Notes: generated from the sequence alone by a model not told the origin. Positions 1 through 10,945 are shown, counted from the first letter of the stretch. The stretch is 64,000 bases of DNA from Bolinopsis microptera (GCF_026151205.1 NC_087080.1:14455337-14519336); one strand, 5' to 3'. Numbers and translations are program-made.

Positions 1-427
1 TCCCTGACAAATGCTCGAACTTGTCCCTTTTTGTCCGGGAAGAGTGTGTTTGTGACCAAGTCCTGCAAACCTACTCCCAAGCAGTTCCAACCCATTATTA
101 GTAAGTAACCAACTAAATGCCACTTACTCTTCCGTACAACTCATTAAAACTCCTAAATTTCTGCCGCCCTAAAAAACTCCAACTCTAAACTCGAATCACC
201 CTGACAACCTTTTCCCAGGTTGTAACGGTGGCACGATGCTCAAGAGAGCTCCCAAGGCCTCAGATCGCAACGTCATCATCATCGCTGCTTCAGACGACAA
301 ATTGACTACGTTAAAGAATTGTGGAGCTCCAATTTGTACCCCCGAACTCGTTCTGACTGGAGCCTTGAGGCAGGAGCTTTGCATCGACGAATTTTCTCTT
401 CGTCCTGATTTTTACCTTCACGTTTAG
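1..427 (+). CDS. C-terminal tandem-BRCT protein, last two exons (MDC1/PTIP-like), partial
   Basis: The gene enters from the left edge. Exon 1-100 is open in frame 1 and ends with a donor (gtaagt at 101). The next exon runs 219-427 after tttcccag, and the split codon joins in phase to give ...IISCNGGT. The joined text has the layout of a C-terminal BRCT repeat: GKSVFVTK (strand), CNGGT (the GG turn), RNVIIIA (strand), then PELVLTGALRQE and FSL near the stop. The LTG-LRQE stretch is typical of the last BRCT of MDC1 and PTIP, which bind phosphoproteins at DNA breaks in the nucleus. Family membership is inferred from these motifs; MDC1 and PTIP cannot be separated from about 103 residues. The stop is TAG at 425-427. 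Confidence 0.72.
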
Positions 428-815
428 AAATCATAACATTGAGCTTCCTTGTCGATTATTAACGGTGCGATAATTCAAAGGGGTAGTTGTGGGACTGTTT
501 ATATAAACTTATTTTAAAATCCTCGGTTTGAAAACTTGATAACAGTTTTTAAAGACGCGCCTGCCATTTTTGGATTTTTAATCATGATAAACCCGATTAC
601 TGTTAATTTATTTTGTTTTGTAATCAACGCCTTTTTTATTGAAAATCTTTTCAAAATAGTACATACATCAATGTAATTGCATGAAAATAACACGGTCAAA
701 AAGTGATTTCTATGTACTATAATGACGGTAGTTCGTGCAAAAATTACACCTACAAAATATGGTCCCTGACAAAACATTTCATACAATCAACACATATAAA
801 TGTAAGATATATAGT
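428..815. other. AT-rich spacer, no gene seen
   Basis: This is 3' flank of the BRCT gene. Short open frames on the minus strand have no splice signals or recognisable motifs. Confidence 0.5.
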
Positions 816-931
816 TAATTGACGATGTCAATTCATGGCAGCTCGGCGCGGCACAGTAGCGCATCTCGCCGATGTCGCTGTGAGAAGCCTCATTGAGTGC
901 GCGGCGCGGCACAGTAACGCATCGCGCTACA
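816..931. mobile_element. Short (116 bp) GC-rich interspersed element with 11-bp flanking repeat
   Basis: A GC-rich block in AT-rich DNA is flanked by the same 11 bases, agatatatagt, at 805-815 and 932-942, which looks like a target-site duplication. Inside are two near copies of ggcgcggcacagta(g/a)cgcatc. A related block with the same words (gatgtcaat, cgcagctcg, gcatctcg, gcatcgcgctacaa) lies at about 59265-59435. No TIR or RNA polymerase III box is clear, so the class is open. Confidence 0.5.
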
Positions 932-1142
932 AGATATATAGTAATAATAGAGATGATTGTGCAATAATAAAATACAGCGTGCATAAAATATCATAATGTT
1001 AATAATTTGTTAACTTGTTAATGAAATAGATTATATCATACAATACTTTTAAAAACACAACCCAACCCACCCCTAACCCCTTAAATAGTTTGGATCGGTT
1101 ATTTTAGATTAAAGAATTGGCATTGGGAGAAATGAGATGCAT

Positions 1143-3008
1143 CTAATCATTATCAGACAGGTAGAATTCAGCGTGACTATCGTTTGGATCTGTGGGTAGC
1201 ATTTCCGACCATAGGTGATCCTTAAGTTTGGCCTTGAAGATATCAGGACAGCTATGGTCTCTTATTTCGAGAGGAAGTTAATTCCAGAGCAGATGTGTCC
1301 GATAAAAGAATGATTTCTTAAGGAGACTGCTATTACACTGTGTTTGAACAAGAGTCGTTACATAACTTAGGCTGTCATGGTGACATGATCTTAAGCGTGT
1401 GCTTCCTTTGTATAGTTGTAAGTAATTAGGAAGCTCTTGTGTGCATACACCATTGACTATTTTGTGAAACAAGGTCAGGTCATTCAATTCAAACCTCTTG
1501 CTGAGAGGAAGGATTTTCAATTGATGACATTTGTAAGTATAGTTTTCAAAGGACTGATAGCTTGTGAATTCCTCATCAAAAATCCACTTAATACACCTTT
1601 TTTGAAAAGCATCCATCTTATCTAGTTGTGTTTTATTAAATGGACGCCAGATCACAGATTTGGGAACAGTGTTCAAATTGACTTCTAACAAGTGCAAGGT
1701 ATAAATTTCTTCTTCGTCTCACATCATGGACAAATGAGCAAGTGCGTTTCAGCAGCCCAAATTTTTGGTTAGCTTTGGACAATATTTTAGTTATGTGTTC
1801 TTCAAAACGAAAGCCCTGATTTATAACGACTCCAAGATCTGTTTCCGTACTGGTGTAATCTAAGGGAGTATTACCGAGCAAATATTGAAATCTGATAAAT
1901 GGAATAGGTAATATCCTACTGCTGAATTTCTTTCCAGGAATAGAGAGGACTTTACACTTTGATGGATGGAATCGCATTTTATTTTCTATGCTCCAAGAAT
2001 TAAGTTCATTTATGTTATTCTGAAGTGTGCAATAATCGTTGTATGATTTAATAGGACTCCATATTTTCGTGTCATCAGCATAAAGTACCAAATTTGTGCC
2101 TGAACTTAATTTCATGGGAAGATCGTTTATGAATAAGACAAATAGAATGGGACCTAGGACGTAGCCTTGAGGAACTGCAGACAAAACAGGTTTGATCTCT
2201 GAATGGCTACCATCAACTAAAACACATTGTTCCCGTTCACTAAGATAGTTGGTTAGGAATTTGAGTAGCCTTCCTTCAATATTAAAGACGAGTTTAAGTT
2301 TCTTAAGAATAAGATCATGATTTACAGTGAAACAAATTTTAGTGAAACAAATTTAAAATTTTATCCTTTATTTTACAATCATAATATAATAATATTTATA
2401 AGCCTCCGTTTTGAAAGTTTTAAATTTTAATTTATTGACATTTCTATTTAAAATTCAATTTAATGTATAAGTCAATAATTGGCCGCCAAAGCCGCGCATT
2501 CTTGAAAACAGGATTAAATTGTTTATGATTATACGACAAATAGAAATAAATTTAAAACTATCCGTGGTTTTTTGAAATAAATTATAATCTTACCTAAATC
2601 CAAAGCCAGCTTTGTGAAATTTACTATTAGATCATAATATATCGTCAGAATCAAAGGCCTTAGCAAAATCAAAGTAAATGATGTCTACACTTATAGTCGA
2701 ACAGTCATTGAGGGATTAGATAGCGTGACACTGTCAATAAAGTTAATCATATTTGTGGTACAAGATCTGTCTCCAAGAAATCCATGCTGTCTATCATCAA
2801 GAAGATGCATTGTTTTATTCAAAAGTTCCTGTTTAATAAGGCGTTCAAATGTTTTCATTATAAGACTAGTTAGGGAAATCGGCCGATAATTCTCAATGTT
2901 CTCCTTACTACCCTTCTTGTGAACCAGAACTACGTGAGCCAGCTTCCATTCAGTTGGAATAATACCGGAGTTATAGAACATTTTAGAACATTTGAATATA
3001 ATTTGAAA
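1143..3008 (-). pseudogene. LINE element B ORF2, reverse transcriptase and C-terminal portion
   Basis: In minus-strand order: GIIPTEWKLAHVV and ENYRPISLTS (fingers), FDFAKAFDS (motif A), PQGYVLGPILFVLFIND (motif B), LVLYADDTKIW (catalytic YADD), then a thumb and C-terminal region ending at a TAG at 1143-1145. It is broken by the 0.3-kb insertion, a frameshift near 1690 and an in-frame TAA near 1278. The motif order and YADD box identify a CR1/Jockey-type RT. Confidence 0.85.
2344..2640. other. Insertion of about 0.3 kb inside the RT of LINE element B
   Basis: On the minus strand the RT motif A reads FDFAKAFDS up to about 2655, then becomes AT-rich non-coding. It resumes at about 2335 as VNHDLIL, which normally follows directly. 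The inserted DNA contains the doubled word agtgaaacaaattt (2327-2355). No clear TIR or target duplication was found. Confidence 0.55.
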
Positions 3009-3999
3009 CATTACAGAAATGTTGTACAAATCGCTCAAACACACACACTAGGTCTTAATTCGGTTAAGTTCCAATCGAAAATTAAATGATTCTCAAAATG
3101 TAGGTGTCTAATGAAAATGTGATACTGTGTGACAAAGTTAAGAATGTCTTAGTGAAAGAGAGTTAACTGTCGATAAATTCATGTGAGGTACTATCGAAGT
3201 TCAAAATGTTGTGATGGGTGACATGATAATGACTGATAAGAAAAAGTTTTCATGTCAACTGTGCCATAATCCAGAACAGTGTGATGACTGTCAAAGTGTC
3301 GACCACTAGGTACTTGGACGAACAAGTGTACCCGAGGTGTTCTGAGATGGCATGCTCGGGAACACGAACGCGCGCTAGTCGCTAGGGCAAAAAAAGAAAT
3401 GCACAGTAAGCAAGTTTAAAAAAAGGAAAATTAAAATGCCGCATGGGCCAAATGCAGTGAGCCAGTAAGGTGCGGTCGTAGGAGCAAGTGGCTCTGAAGA
3501 CTAAAACTGATGAGACTGATGAGGCTGATACTGAAAATGAAGACTGAAAGGGGGGAAGCAAAGGAGAAGGAAAGGATGCAGGGGGACAAGAAAAAAGAAA
3601 CAAGAGTGGAGACAAACCACCTGCTGAGGTCTGGCTAAAATCAGAATGCAGTGAGCGGCCCGTGTAACAAAATCGTCCGTGGCAGTCTACCCCGTACGCA
3701 GACTACGGTCCAAGATTTCAGGCGCCAGAATACACCTTTTGGTGCAGAGCTGGTCACGACCAGGGTCCTCTCGGATACCCCGTCTCGGAGGTCGGGCCAA
3801 TGGAGCGATCCATTGCTGTACTAACAACCATTGTAACCCTATCACTCTGAAGGCCCCACAGTTCCTACATGGACGCACGGCCGGAGGCCCATGTAGGGAC
3901 GGAAAGTCCCAAGAGTCGCTCATAGCATCCGTCACAGATCCAAAGCAGAAGGAGAAGGAAAGAAAGAACGAGAAAAGCAGAAGAGAGCTGGCTGAAGGA
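3009..3999 (-). other. 3' UTR of LINE element A
   Basis: No gene. Purine-rich and pyrimidine-rich stretches give short open frames on both strands (for example 3679-4071), with no motif. Confidence 0.6.
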
Positions 4000-6900
4000 C
4001 TACTTTCCATCTTCATCACGAAGGCTGTCTTTGTGCTTGAGGTTCAGACTGTACATTTCTCTGATGGTTGAGCATGAAAGTCTAATCAAGTTCACATCCT
4101 GCTCGTTAAGGTTACCGTAAAGATCTTCGGTACGAGAGAGAGTGTTGACAATGTTGTTCAGTCCGTTGTCATTGCTGTTTCCCAAGCTTTCACTAGCTCT
4201 GGTAAACTTGTCTCTGATAGCCTTCCCTTGTGGGCAGGAAGTGAGAAAGTGTGTTTCATCCTCTATGATCCCGGTTGATCCTTTCAGTTCACAAAAGGTG
4301 CAAGTTCTGCTCTCTAGAGGTGTTTTGTCGTATCTCCCAATTTCTATGCTGAGTCTGTGAGAACTGCACCTTATTTGAGCTGTTGATCTTCTGTCATTGA
4401 GAGTTCTTGCATAATCGAGGTAAGGCTCCCATGCAAAGACTGTTTTGACGTCCTTGTAGAAAGTGAGTTTCCTGCTCTCGTTAATCTTTGATCTCCAGGA
4501 GTCTGTAAAAAGCTTTTGAAAGTTATTTACCAGCTCGTCTGGACTGCAAGCGTCTGCAAACGCAGTTGCGTTGAGTAGAAGCGAAGAGTTCCTTGCATAT
4601 GTTCTAGGATCAATGTTGTTGAAGCACTTGATGATGTTTTCTATTCCAGAGTACCACGAAAGATGCAAGTTTATTTGCTCAGTCATAGCAGCCTTCACCA
4701 GTTGAGACGATGGAAGACCCATTATCCTTTTGAAGTATTTGACACTTAGTTTTAATACTTCGATCAGTAGTGGGTACGAACCTGTCTCACCCCATGCAGT
4801 TGCATTGGTAGCCCGTCTGTTTATCCCAAGGAGGAACTTCAGGTGACGGAGGTGAACCTGCTCGATTTGTTGCTTTGCCATGTGGGTCATTGAGTTGTTC
4901 AAGTTTTGATCCCTCATGAGGCACGAAAGAACTTTTGTTACCTCTGGAAGAGTGGGTGCCCAGACTTGGCAGCCGTACAGTAAGATGGGCTTAACCAGTG
5001 AGTTGAAAAGCTTGTGGAAGCATGAGGCGTCAACAAATCTGCGATCGATTGTGCTTCTGAGGCTGAAATATGCTCCGAGCCCTTTGCGGTAAAGAGAATC
5101 AGTGGCTTGTCGGAATTTACCATTGCTACTGATAAGAATGCCAAGATAGCAGTAGTGGGAGACCATCTCGATGTCGTTGCCATGTGCTTTGGGACGCCAA
5201 CTAGGGGTATCCGGAGCTTTACTGTTGAAAACCATAAACTTGGTTTTGGATATATTGATTTCCAGTCCCCAGTTATCGCAGTACGTCGTGATGATCGTGA
5301 TTAGCTTTTGCAGCGATTCTTGGTCAAGGGCAAGAATAACTAAATCATCAGCCCAGGCTAGATGAGTTACTGAAAGTCCTGCAAGCATGGGGCAGTTGGC
5401 TAGGGCTTCGTTGAGGAGATCAGAGAGCTCTTTGAAGTACACCTTGAACAATTCTGGACTAAGAGGGTGACCTTGCTCTGTCCCTTTCAGGATACTGAAG
5501 GCTTCACTGATTTTGCCATTGATCTTTATATGTCCTTCCGACTTGCTGTACATGTCTTTGATGATGTTGTAGAACCCACCATTAACACCATAACATGATA
5601 GTTTGAATAGGAGGGCCTGTCGACATACAAGGTCAAAGGCTTTACGAAGGTCAATGAATATAGCAAAGACCTTCTGCTTTACTCTCTTGTACTTCTCAAT
5701 GATCGATATCAGAGTGAAAATGTGATCATTACATTGGCTCCCTTTGGTGAATCCAGCTTGATTGGGCGGATCTGAATGTGTCGTTTGCCGGTGTGTGACA
5801 AGTCTCGATAGCAGCATTGTTGACAATAGCTTGCCAATGCAGCTGCAGACTGCAATAGCTCTGTAGTTATCGGGATTTCTAATGCAGCCTTTCTTGTGTA
5901 ACGGCGTTATCACGCTTTTACTCCAAAGATACACACCTGTGGTCAAACAGAGATTGAAAAGTTTAAGAAGTAGATTTTTCATGTTCTCGTTTAGGCTTTT
6001 GATCATCTCGTTACTGACATGGTCAAAGGATGACGCTTTGCCAGTCTTCAGACTGTTGATGGCACCGTTCAGCTCTTCAATGGTAAAAGGGCTGTTTAAA
6101 GCTTCGTTTGGCACGGATCCTTTAGCAAATGTGTCAGCTTCTTCAAGAAGGGCTTTCTTAGTAAGACTGTCAACAGTTGGGTGGGAGTCGGAGTAAAGAT
6201 CAGCATAAAAATTCTGAAAAGTTTGGAGCTGTTCGGGATCGGTTTGAACCTCATCTTTCTTAAAGTTCTTTAATTTCTTGAAATCCCGCCAAGAGATAGC
6301 TTTACCATTCTTGATTTTTTTGTTCAGTCTTTTGAAAAAGTCATCCTTCTTTTTATTGATGATCTTCCTGTAACTTTTCGAGTTGGCACGGTGTCGGGCT
6401 TTGATCCTTTGACTGTCGGGGTTTTGGTCGACAACTTTGATTGACCGTTTGAAGAGTCGCCTGGCTGCATGGCAATTACCATCAAACCAAGAATCGAACT
6501 TTGGTTTAGGATGCTTTGCTTGCTTAGAGACACCGAGTTCTCTTTTTGCCAGGCAATTGATGAGATCAGTTATCTTGTCACTCAGTTCCTTCACCCCTTG
6601 CTGGGTAGTCGGGATAGCGTCAGCAGCATTGTGCAAGTTCGAGATTCTGTTGACTATATCTGGCTCCTCGAACGACTGGGCGAAGTTGAGTAAACTGTTT
6701 TCTGAGACCTTGTATCGGAATGGAGCGTCATCATAACGGAGGGTGGAATCTCCAGGTGTTTGAGTGTTCATCACCGAATGCTGCTTCCGCAAGCTGAGAA
6801 GAACTGGGTTGTGGTCCGAATACAAGGTGTGCTCACCGACTGTCAGACTTCTCACTCTATGAAGGAAGTTGGAAGATGCTATGAAATAGTCCACTACGCT

Positions 6901-7641
6901 GTTGCCATTCCACTTGAAACAGGTGTACTTTCCAGTGGAATCCCCAATGGTACGTCCATTCAGGATGAGTAGGTTTTCTGATCCGCAGAGGTCAAGAAGT
7001 TGCTTCTTATGACTATTAGTGCACTTGTCTTCACTCCATCTGCTCTTTGATATTGGGACAGAATCAGGAACTATCATGGCCTGGGAAGTTCGGCCTGTTT
7101 CTGGGAATAGCTCAAATTCTTCAGCTCTGTCGTACAACAGCAGCTTGGTTGACAAGCCTATTCTGGCGTTGAGATCACCAACAAGAAGAATTTCATCCTC
7201 GGGGGTCTCGCGGAGATTGCTAATTTCTGCTTGGAGAGCTTCAAAATTGGCCTCCGAGTTGCTAAACCGACTGTTCTTCGAGCTGTTTGCTGGTGGTATG
7301 TAACTATTCACCAGAAAGGTGTTAGTTTTAGTTCCTGGGTTCGTGAATTTGACAATAGTCATATTCATAGAGAGATCTTTAGTTAGATTGATGTCAACAG
7401 CTGAGCAGTACTTCAATATCGAGTTTTTCACCAATGTGGTGACACCACCACCTCTCCCAGTCTTGCGTGTGTTGTTGTATGATTTATATCCTTTCAGAGA
7501 CACTTCACATCCAGTTTCTTGGAGGCAGATAACGTCGTGAGGTGTGATAAAATTGAGAAAGTCTGGATCTTCTGTCTTGTTACCAAGCAGGCCATGGATG
7601 TTTGCTACGTTCCAGGAGATAATAGAGTTAGCAAAGTCCAT
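4000..7641 (-). CDS. LINE element A ORF2: endonuclease/reverse transcriptase, intact
   Basis: An uninterrupted 1213-residue protein. The N-terminal APE endonuclease shows SWNVANIHG, CLQETG, VGDLNARIG and SDHNPVLLSL. The central RT shows KTGKASSFDHVSNEM, ITPLHKKG, IDLRKAFDLV (motif A), GHPLSPELF and AWADDLVILA (catalytic DD). The C-terminus has a Cys/His cluster, CTFC...HFLTSCP. This is the full complement needed for target-primed reverse transcription. An unbroken frame in a repeat-rich region suggests a recent insertion. The clade was not resolved by eye. The start is the first Met before the endonuclease strand. Confidence 0.92.
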   Translation of the reverse strand: MDFANSIISWNVANIHGLLGNKTEDPDFLNFITPHDVICLQETGCEVSLKGYKSYNNTRKTGRGGGVTTLVKNSILKYCSAVDINLTKDLSMNMTIVKFTNPGTKTNTFLVNSYIPPANSSKNSRFSNSEANFEALQAEISNLRETPEDEILLVGDLNARIGLSTKLLLYDRAEEFELFPETGRTSQAMIVPDSVPISKSRWSEDKCTNSHKKQLLDLCGSENLLILNGRTIGDSTGKYTCFKWNGNSVVDYFIASSNFLHRVRSLTVGEHTLYSDHNPVLLSLRKQHSVMNTQTPGDSTLRYDDAPFRYKVSENSLLNFAQSFEEPDIVNRISNLHNAADAIPTTQQGVKELSDKITDLINCLAKRELGVSKQAKHPKPKFDSWFDGNCHAARRLFKRSIKVVDQNPDSQRIKARHRANSKSYRKIINKKKDDFFKRLNKKIKNGKAISWRDFKKLKNFKKDEVQTDPEQLQTFQNFYADLYSDSHPTVDSLTKKALLEEADTFAKGSVPNEALNSPFTIEELNGAINSLKTGKASSFDHVSNEMIKSLNENMKNLLLKLFNLCLTTGVYLWSKSVITPLHKKGCIRNPDNYRAIAVCSCIGKLLSTMLLSRLVTHRQTTHSDPPNQAGFTKGSQCNDHIFTLISIIEKYKRVKQKVFAIFIDLRKAFDLVCRQALLFKLSCYGVNGGFYNIIKDMYSKSEGHIKINGKISEAFSILKGTEQGHPLSPELFKVYFKELSDLLNEALANCPMLAGLSVTHLAWADDLVILALDQESLQKLITIITTYCDNWGLEINISKTKFMVFNSKAPDTPSWRPKAHGNDIEMVSHYCYLGILISSNGKFRQATDSLYRKGLGAYFSLRSTIDRRFVDASCFHKLFNSLVKPILLYGCQVWAPTLPEVTKVLSCLMRDQNLNNSMTHMAKQQIEQVHLRHLKFLLGINRRATNATAWGETGSYPLLIEVLKLSVKYFKRIMGLPSSQLVKAAMTEQINLHLSWYSGIENIIKCFNNIDPRTYARNSSLLLNATAFADACSPDELVNNFQKLFTDSWRSKINESRKLTFYKDVKTVFAWEPYLDYARTLNDRRSTAQIRCSSHRLSIEIGRYDKTPLESRTCTFCELKGSTGIIEDETHFLTSCPQGKAIRDKFTRASESLGNSNDNGLNNIVNTLSRTEDLYGNLNEQDVNLIRLSCSTIREMYSLNLKHKDSLRDEDGK

Positions 7642-7713
7642 GATGAGGAAAGGTCAGAGAGGGACCTGGAGAGAAACGAAAAGAAGGTGAAAAGATGAAG
7701 AAATGAAAAAGGA

Positions 7714-8074
7714 CTAACGAGAGCCTCTGGTGAAAGTGTTGTCGAGGCTGGTCCTGAAGTTGCCCATAATGACCCTGATACCCCTGTCGTTGAGCTGAGA
7801 TTTGTTTGAGGTCAACATGTAATTGTGAGGAAGTTCCGAATCTTCAGGAAAGAAGTTGGAGTTCTTGTTCTCCCGAGTTCTAGTCCAGAAGTCTGCTTTG
7901 TCTCTATCATCTTTGAGATTGTGAATTGCCTCTGAGATAAGTTGTCTGGCTCTAAGTCCCCCTCCATCGGTTTGATTGCAGATGATTGGATGAGAGATGA
8001 CCACCTTGCACTTTTGTGATGTTTCTCGGAGGATCTTTTCAGTGCTCTGGACAATATATGATATCTCAAATTGA
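7714..8074 (-). CDS. LINE element A ORF1, C-terminal fragment
   Basis: The open frame continues from the insertion edge and ends with a stop at 7714. Its tail has LPHNYML and LNDRGIRVIMGN, which resembles the last block of the SGNH-like ORF1 proteins of LINEs (LN-x-G near the C-terminus). It sits 72 bases upstream of ORF2 on the same strand, as expected for ORF1. The N-terminal part is missing because of 5' truncation. Assignment to ORF1 rests mainly on position. Confidence 0.55.
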
Positions 8075-8091
8075 TTGAAAATAAATTGAAA

Positions 8092-8427
8092 TAAAATTGA
8101 AAGTGGGCAAGCGAGACTACCAGCACAGTTCTTCAGTATCTTACCATGGATACCGTCAGGGTCGCAAGCTTTGTTAGAATTAATGTTCCTTAAGAGATGT
8201 TTTATATTCTCTGCACAGAAAGTTAAGTCGAATTCAGTATCACTTCTCCAATCAATATCAATATCATACTTTGATTCGTCAGAAAATTGTTCTGAGAAAT
8301 ACTGATTGAACATATTTGCTTTGTCTAATGGAGATTCTCTGTATGTTTCTCTAAGGTACATCCTATCCGGTATTCTTGAATTCTTTGAAGAGGATTTTAC
8401 ATGCGACCAGAATTTCTTTGAGATCAA
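8092..8427 (-). pseudogene. LINE element B ORF2, endonuclease-RT linker fragment
   Basis: The open frame from 8427 begins ISKKFWSHVKS and contains YRESPLDKANMFNQYF and SNKACDPDGIHGKILK, the conserved stretch just before the RT fingers in CR1/Jockey-type elements. The coding match ends at the LINE A insertion (target duplication 8075-8091). Residues read past that point belong to LINE A. Confidence 0.8.
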
Positions 8428-8447
8428 TGCAGGGTCATCATCGTTAT

Positions 8448-9040
8448 CAGAGGCGGCTCGTGGGAGCTGTCTGGCAGTTTTGTTGGGGGTCCAATCGATG
8501 GACTGGGGGGAGGGGGCTTGGGAGCCGGCTCAAGCTGATCCCTCCAAACTACCGATAACATTACACACAGGGCCTTGTAAATGTAATGTGTAACACTTTA
8601 CAGGCGACAGCAAACAAAAACAAAAACTTATAACATGGGTGAAACAGGACACCACACGTGTACGATCTCAGCCGCGCAGTATCACAATTCAACAGTCAAT
8701 AGTTCAAAGGGTCCTGGACCCCCAAATCGAGGCAAATCATGATAGATTACCTTTAGTGGGATGCGCACGATGTGCTTTGTAACGTTTACAATTAACTATG
8801 TGTTAAAACTGTGCGGCTGAGTAGTCCAGAGGTAGGATTGGACTCCCTACAACACAAAATTTCACGAAGATCATGCGTGCACTTACATTAAAACGTATGA
8901 TAGTAAACGAAGACCTTTATATTGCGATTTGTTATTTCCTAACACTATTACTAATTACTATTTCTATTTTAAGCACCAGCCACCAGATAATAATTTAAAG
9001 GCGTCCACGGACGCCTGGACGCCCTCAATAGCCGCCTCTG
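8448..9040. mobile_element. Non-autonomous hAT-type DNA transposon (593 bp)
   Basis: The element starts CAGAGGCGGCT at 8448 and ends AGCCGCCTCTG at 9040, giving perfect 11-bp terminal inverted repeats. It is flanked on both sides by the 8-base direct repeat atcgttat (8440-8447 and 9041-9048). An 8-bp duplication and CAG-type ends are hallmarks of hAT elements. It interrupts the ORF2 of LINE B: the reading frame resumes across it as ...LYN and DDDPALIS. There is no transposase ORF, so it was mobilised in trans. Confidence 0.9.
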
Positions 9041-9109
9041 ATCGTTATATAGATTATCGTTCATCTTCTGATCAGATAGATTTTTGAACTGTGTCCTTAG
9101 TGAGCAAAA

Positions 9110-10311
9110 CTAAAAATAATCCTTTTGTTGGCCGGTTAGTTTCCACTTTTCATGAGCTCTTATTTTCTTCAAGTATGCCTCATGGGCCTCTGAGTCAAAC
9201 CAGGGATTTCTATTTGCTAACTTTAAAGTAATAGTTGGGATATGCTTTGAGATACTTTTCGATATTACAGACTTTAAGGCAAGCCAACAATATTCAGGAT
9301 CTCCTAGCTTTAAAAACATAGCATTCCAGTCAATAGAATTCAAGTCTTCGTTAATGGCCGTCCAGTTTGCCTTCTTAAAGTTGAGAATCTTTCTTTTAGG
9401 ACATTTAGAATAAGTGATTTTTGTAGCAACTTTAAAAGCTATTGGATAATGGTCAGATTTGCAAGCACCGTGATCCTTCAATACCGTAAGATCTCTTACT
9501 AAATTTTTACAATTACTAAAAAGAAGGTCTAGTATGTTACCCTTAACATGTGTAGGACTACTTATACATTGATCTAGATCAAAGTTATGGAATGTCGAAT
9601 GAAGTCCTCTTCAATTAAACTAGAAGGTGTAACAATTCCGTCCTCAGAAAACCAATCTACTCCAATGAGATTAAAATCACCAACGATGAAAAGTTTTTTA
9701 GGGCGTTTGCTTGAGTAGAAAGACTTGATTGTACTGGCAATACTTTCATGGTTTACTGTTCCTAAAGTTCCGACTCTGTAAACCACACAAAAAATGTATT
9801 TACTTTCACCTATGTTTATTTCAATAGCGGCCATTTTGGACCCCTTACGTACAGACAGTCTTTTGATTTCAGCTTGAATATCAGATCTGATTGCTATCAA
9901 GACTCCTCCACCATTTTTCCTACATTTTTTCGGATTGTTATCATCAGGTGGATGTGATACTTTTGAGCGATCATTTCTAAATACTTCATAGTTAGAGCTT
10001 TGAATGACCTCTCTATCCATTACAGAGTTTTTAAGCCAAGTCTCTGTAAGCAGAATAACGTCAGGATGTGAATCTTCAATATGTGCATTAAGTTCATATA
10101 TTTTAGATTTATCAAGATGAGGTTGCTTACTGTTAAGTTGAGAAAACGGTATCAAGCCTTGAACATTCTGATAATAGACTGATATGTGATTAGGGCCGGG
10201 ATTAAGCATACTAGGGTTTGATATTGCAATAAGCAAGAAGTTTAAGGTCAATAGAAGTAAAATCGACATACTCAGAACTTGCCTAGATGTGCTAGTTACT
10301 GCACCAAACAC
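9110..10311 (-). pseudogene. LINE element B ORF2, APE endonuclease portion
   Basis: 10311-9574 begins with a hydrophobic stretch, then the endonuclease motifs YYQNVQGL, LLTETWL, GGGVLIAI and VGDFNL. A frameshift near 9590 moves the frame to 9481-9110, which carries the SDHYPI motif (catalytic Asp and His) and the linker toward RT. Order and spacing match APE-type endonucleases of CR1 and Jockey LINEs. The frameshift and a stop near 9115 make it non-coding today. Confidence 0.82.
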
Positions 10312-10945
10312 TATATAATATATTAGCGGCAGTCAGCCTATCAACTCGGTATCTCCGACTGAGTCTTTGGTACTGAGTAAAGATGAAATTCTTAATTGCA
10401 AAACCAAAGATATACAGGTATGCACAATTAATATGAGACACAAGTGGGAAGGCCTTACTGGTATTAAAGTAGAATCTACTGGGATGAATAAACCTATCAA
10501 TCTCATTGGACTCTATCGAGCTTGTTAAAATCATACCAATTAGACAAAACATGATGAACAAGTGCAGAACATAGATACCAATGTTAGATGGTCTAGAATT
10601 GAAGATAAGTGCATCTTCAAATATCCTAGTCCTGATATCCGATCCAAACCTAACCCCCTACCCCAAGCAGAACTATCCACTTGACAGGAATTCTTTTCTT
10701 TGGTGCTCTAGAATTACAAAAGCAGCCGATTCGCATCCTGTAAAGTGTTAGATCGATCATTGTCAAAAATTTAATTCAAATGTAATTTAAAATATGCATA
10801 CAGCCTACCAGTGTGAACCATTGGGTTGCACCCTGGCAATTAAAAATCATTTGTGTTAATGAAAACATATTTCAAAATTGTTCAACCCTGAATTGACTCT
10901 ATTACCGCAGCACGGTAGGTATCAAATTTTTAATTGAATTGCGGT

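Larger units (their letters stand above)
3009..8074 (-). mobile_element. LINE element A: young APE-type non-LTR retrotransposon inserted in element B
   Basis: About 5.07 kb on the minus strand, bounded by a 17-base imperfect direct repeat: ttgaatataatttgaaa at 2992-3008 and ttgaaaataaattgaaa at 8075-8091 (two mismatches). Element B's RT frame stops at one side and resumes at the other. The contents are an ORF1 tail (8074-7714), a full ORF2 (7641-4000) and about 1 kb of 3' UTR (3999-3009) with short chance ORFs. No poly(A) was found at the 3' edge. The 5' end is probably truncated inside ORF1. Confidence 0.8.

Noticed and set aside
3679-4071. ORFs on both strands in the 3' UTR of LINE A
   Set aside because: They overlap each other, have no motif and sit in a known untranslated region.
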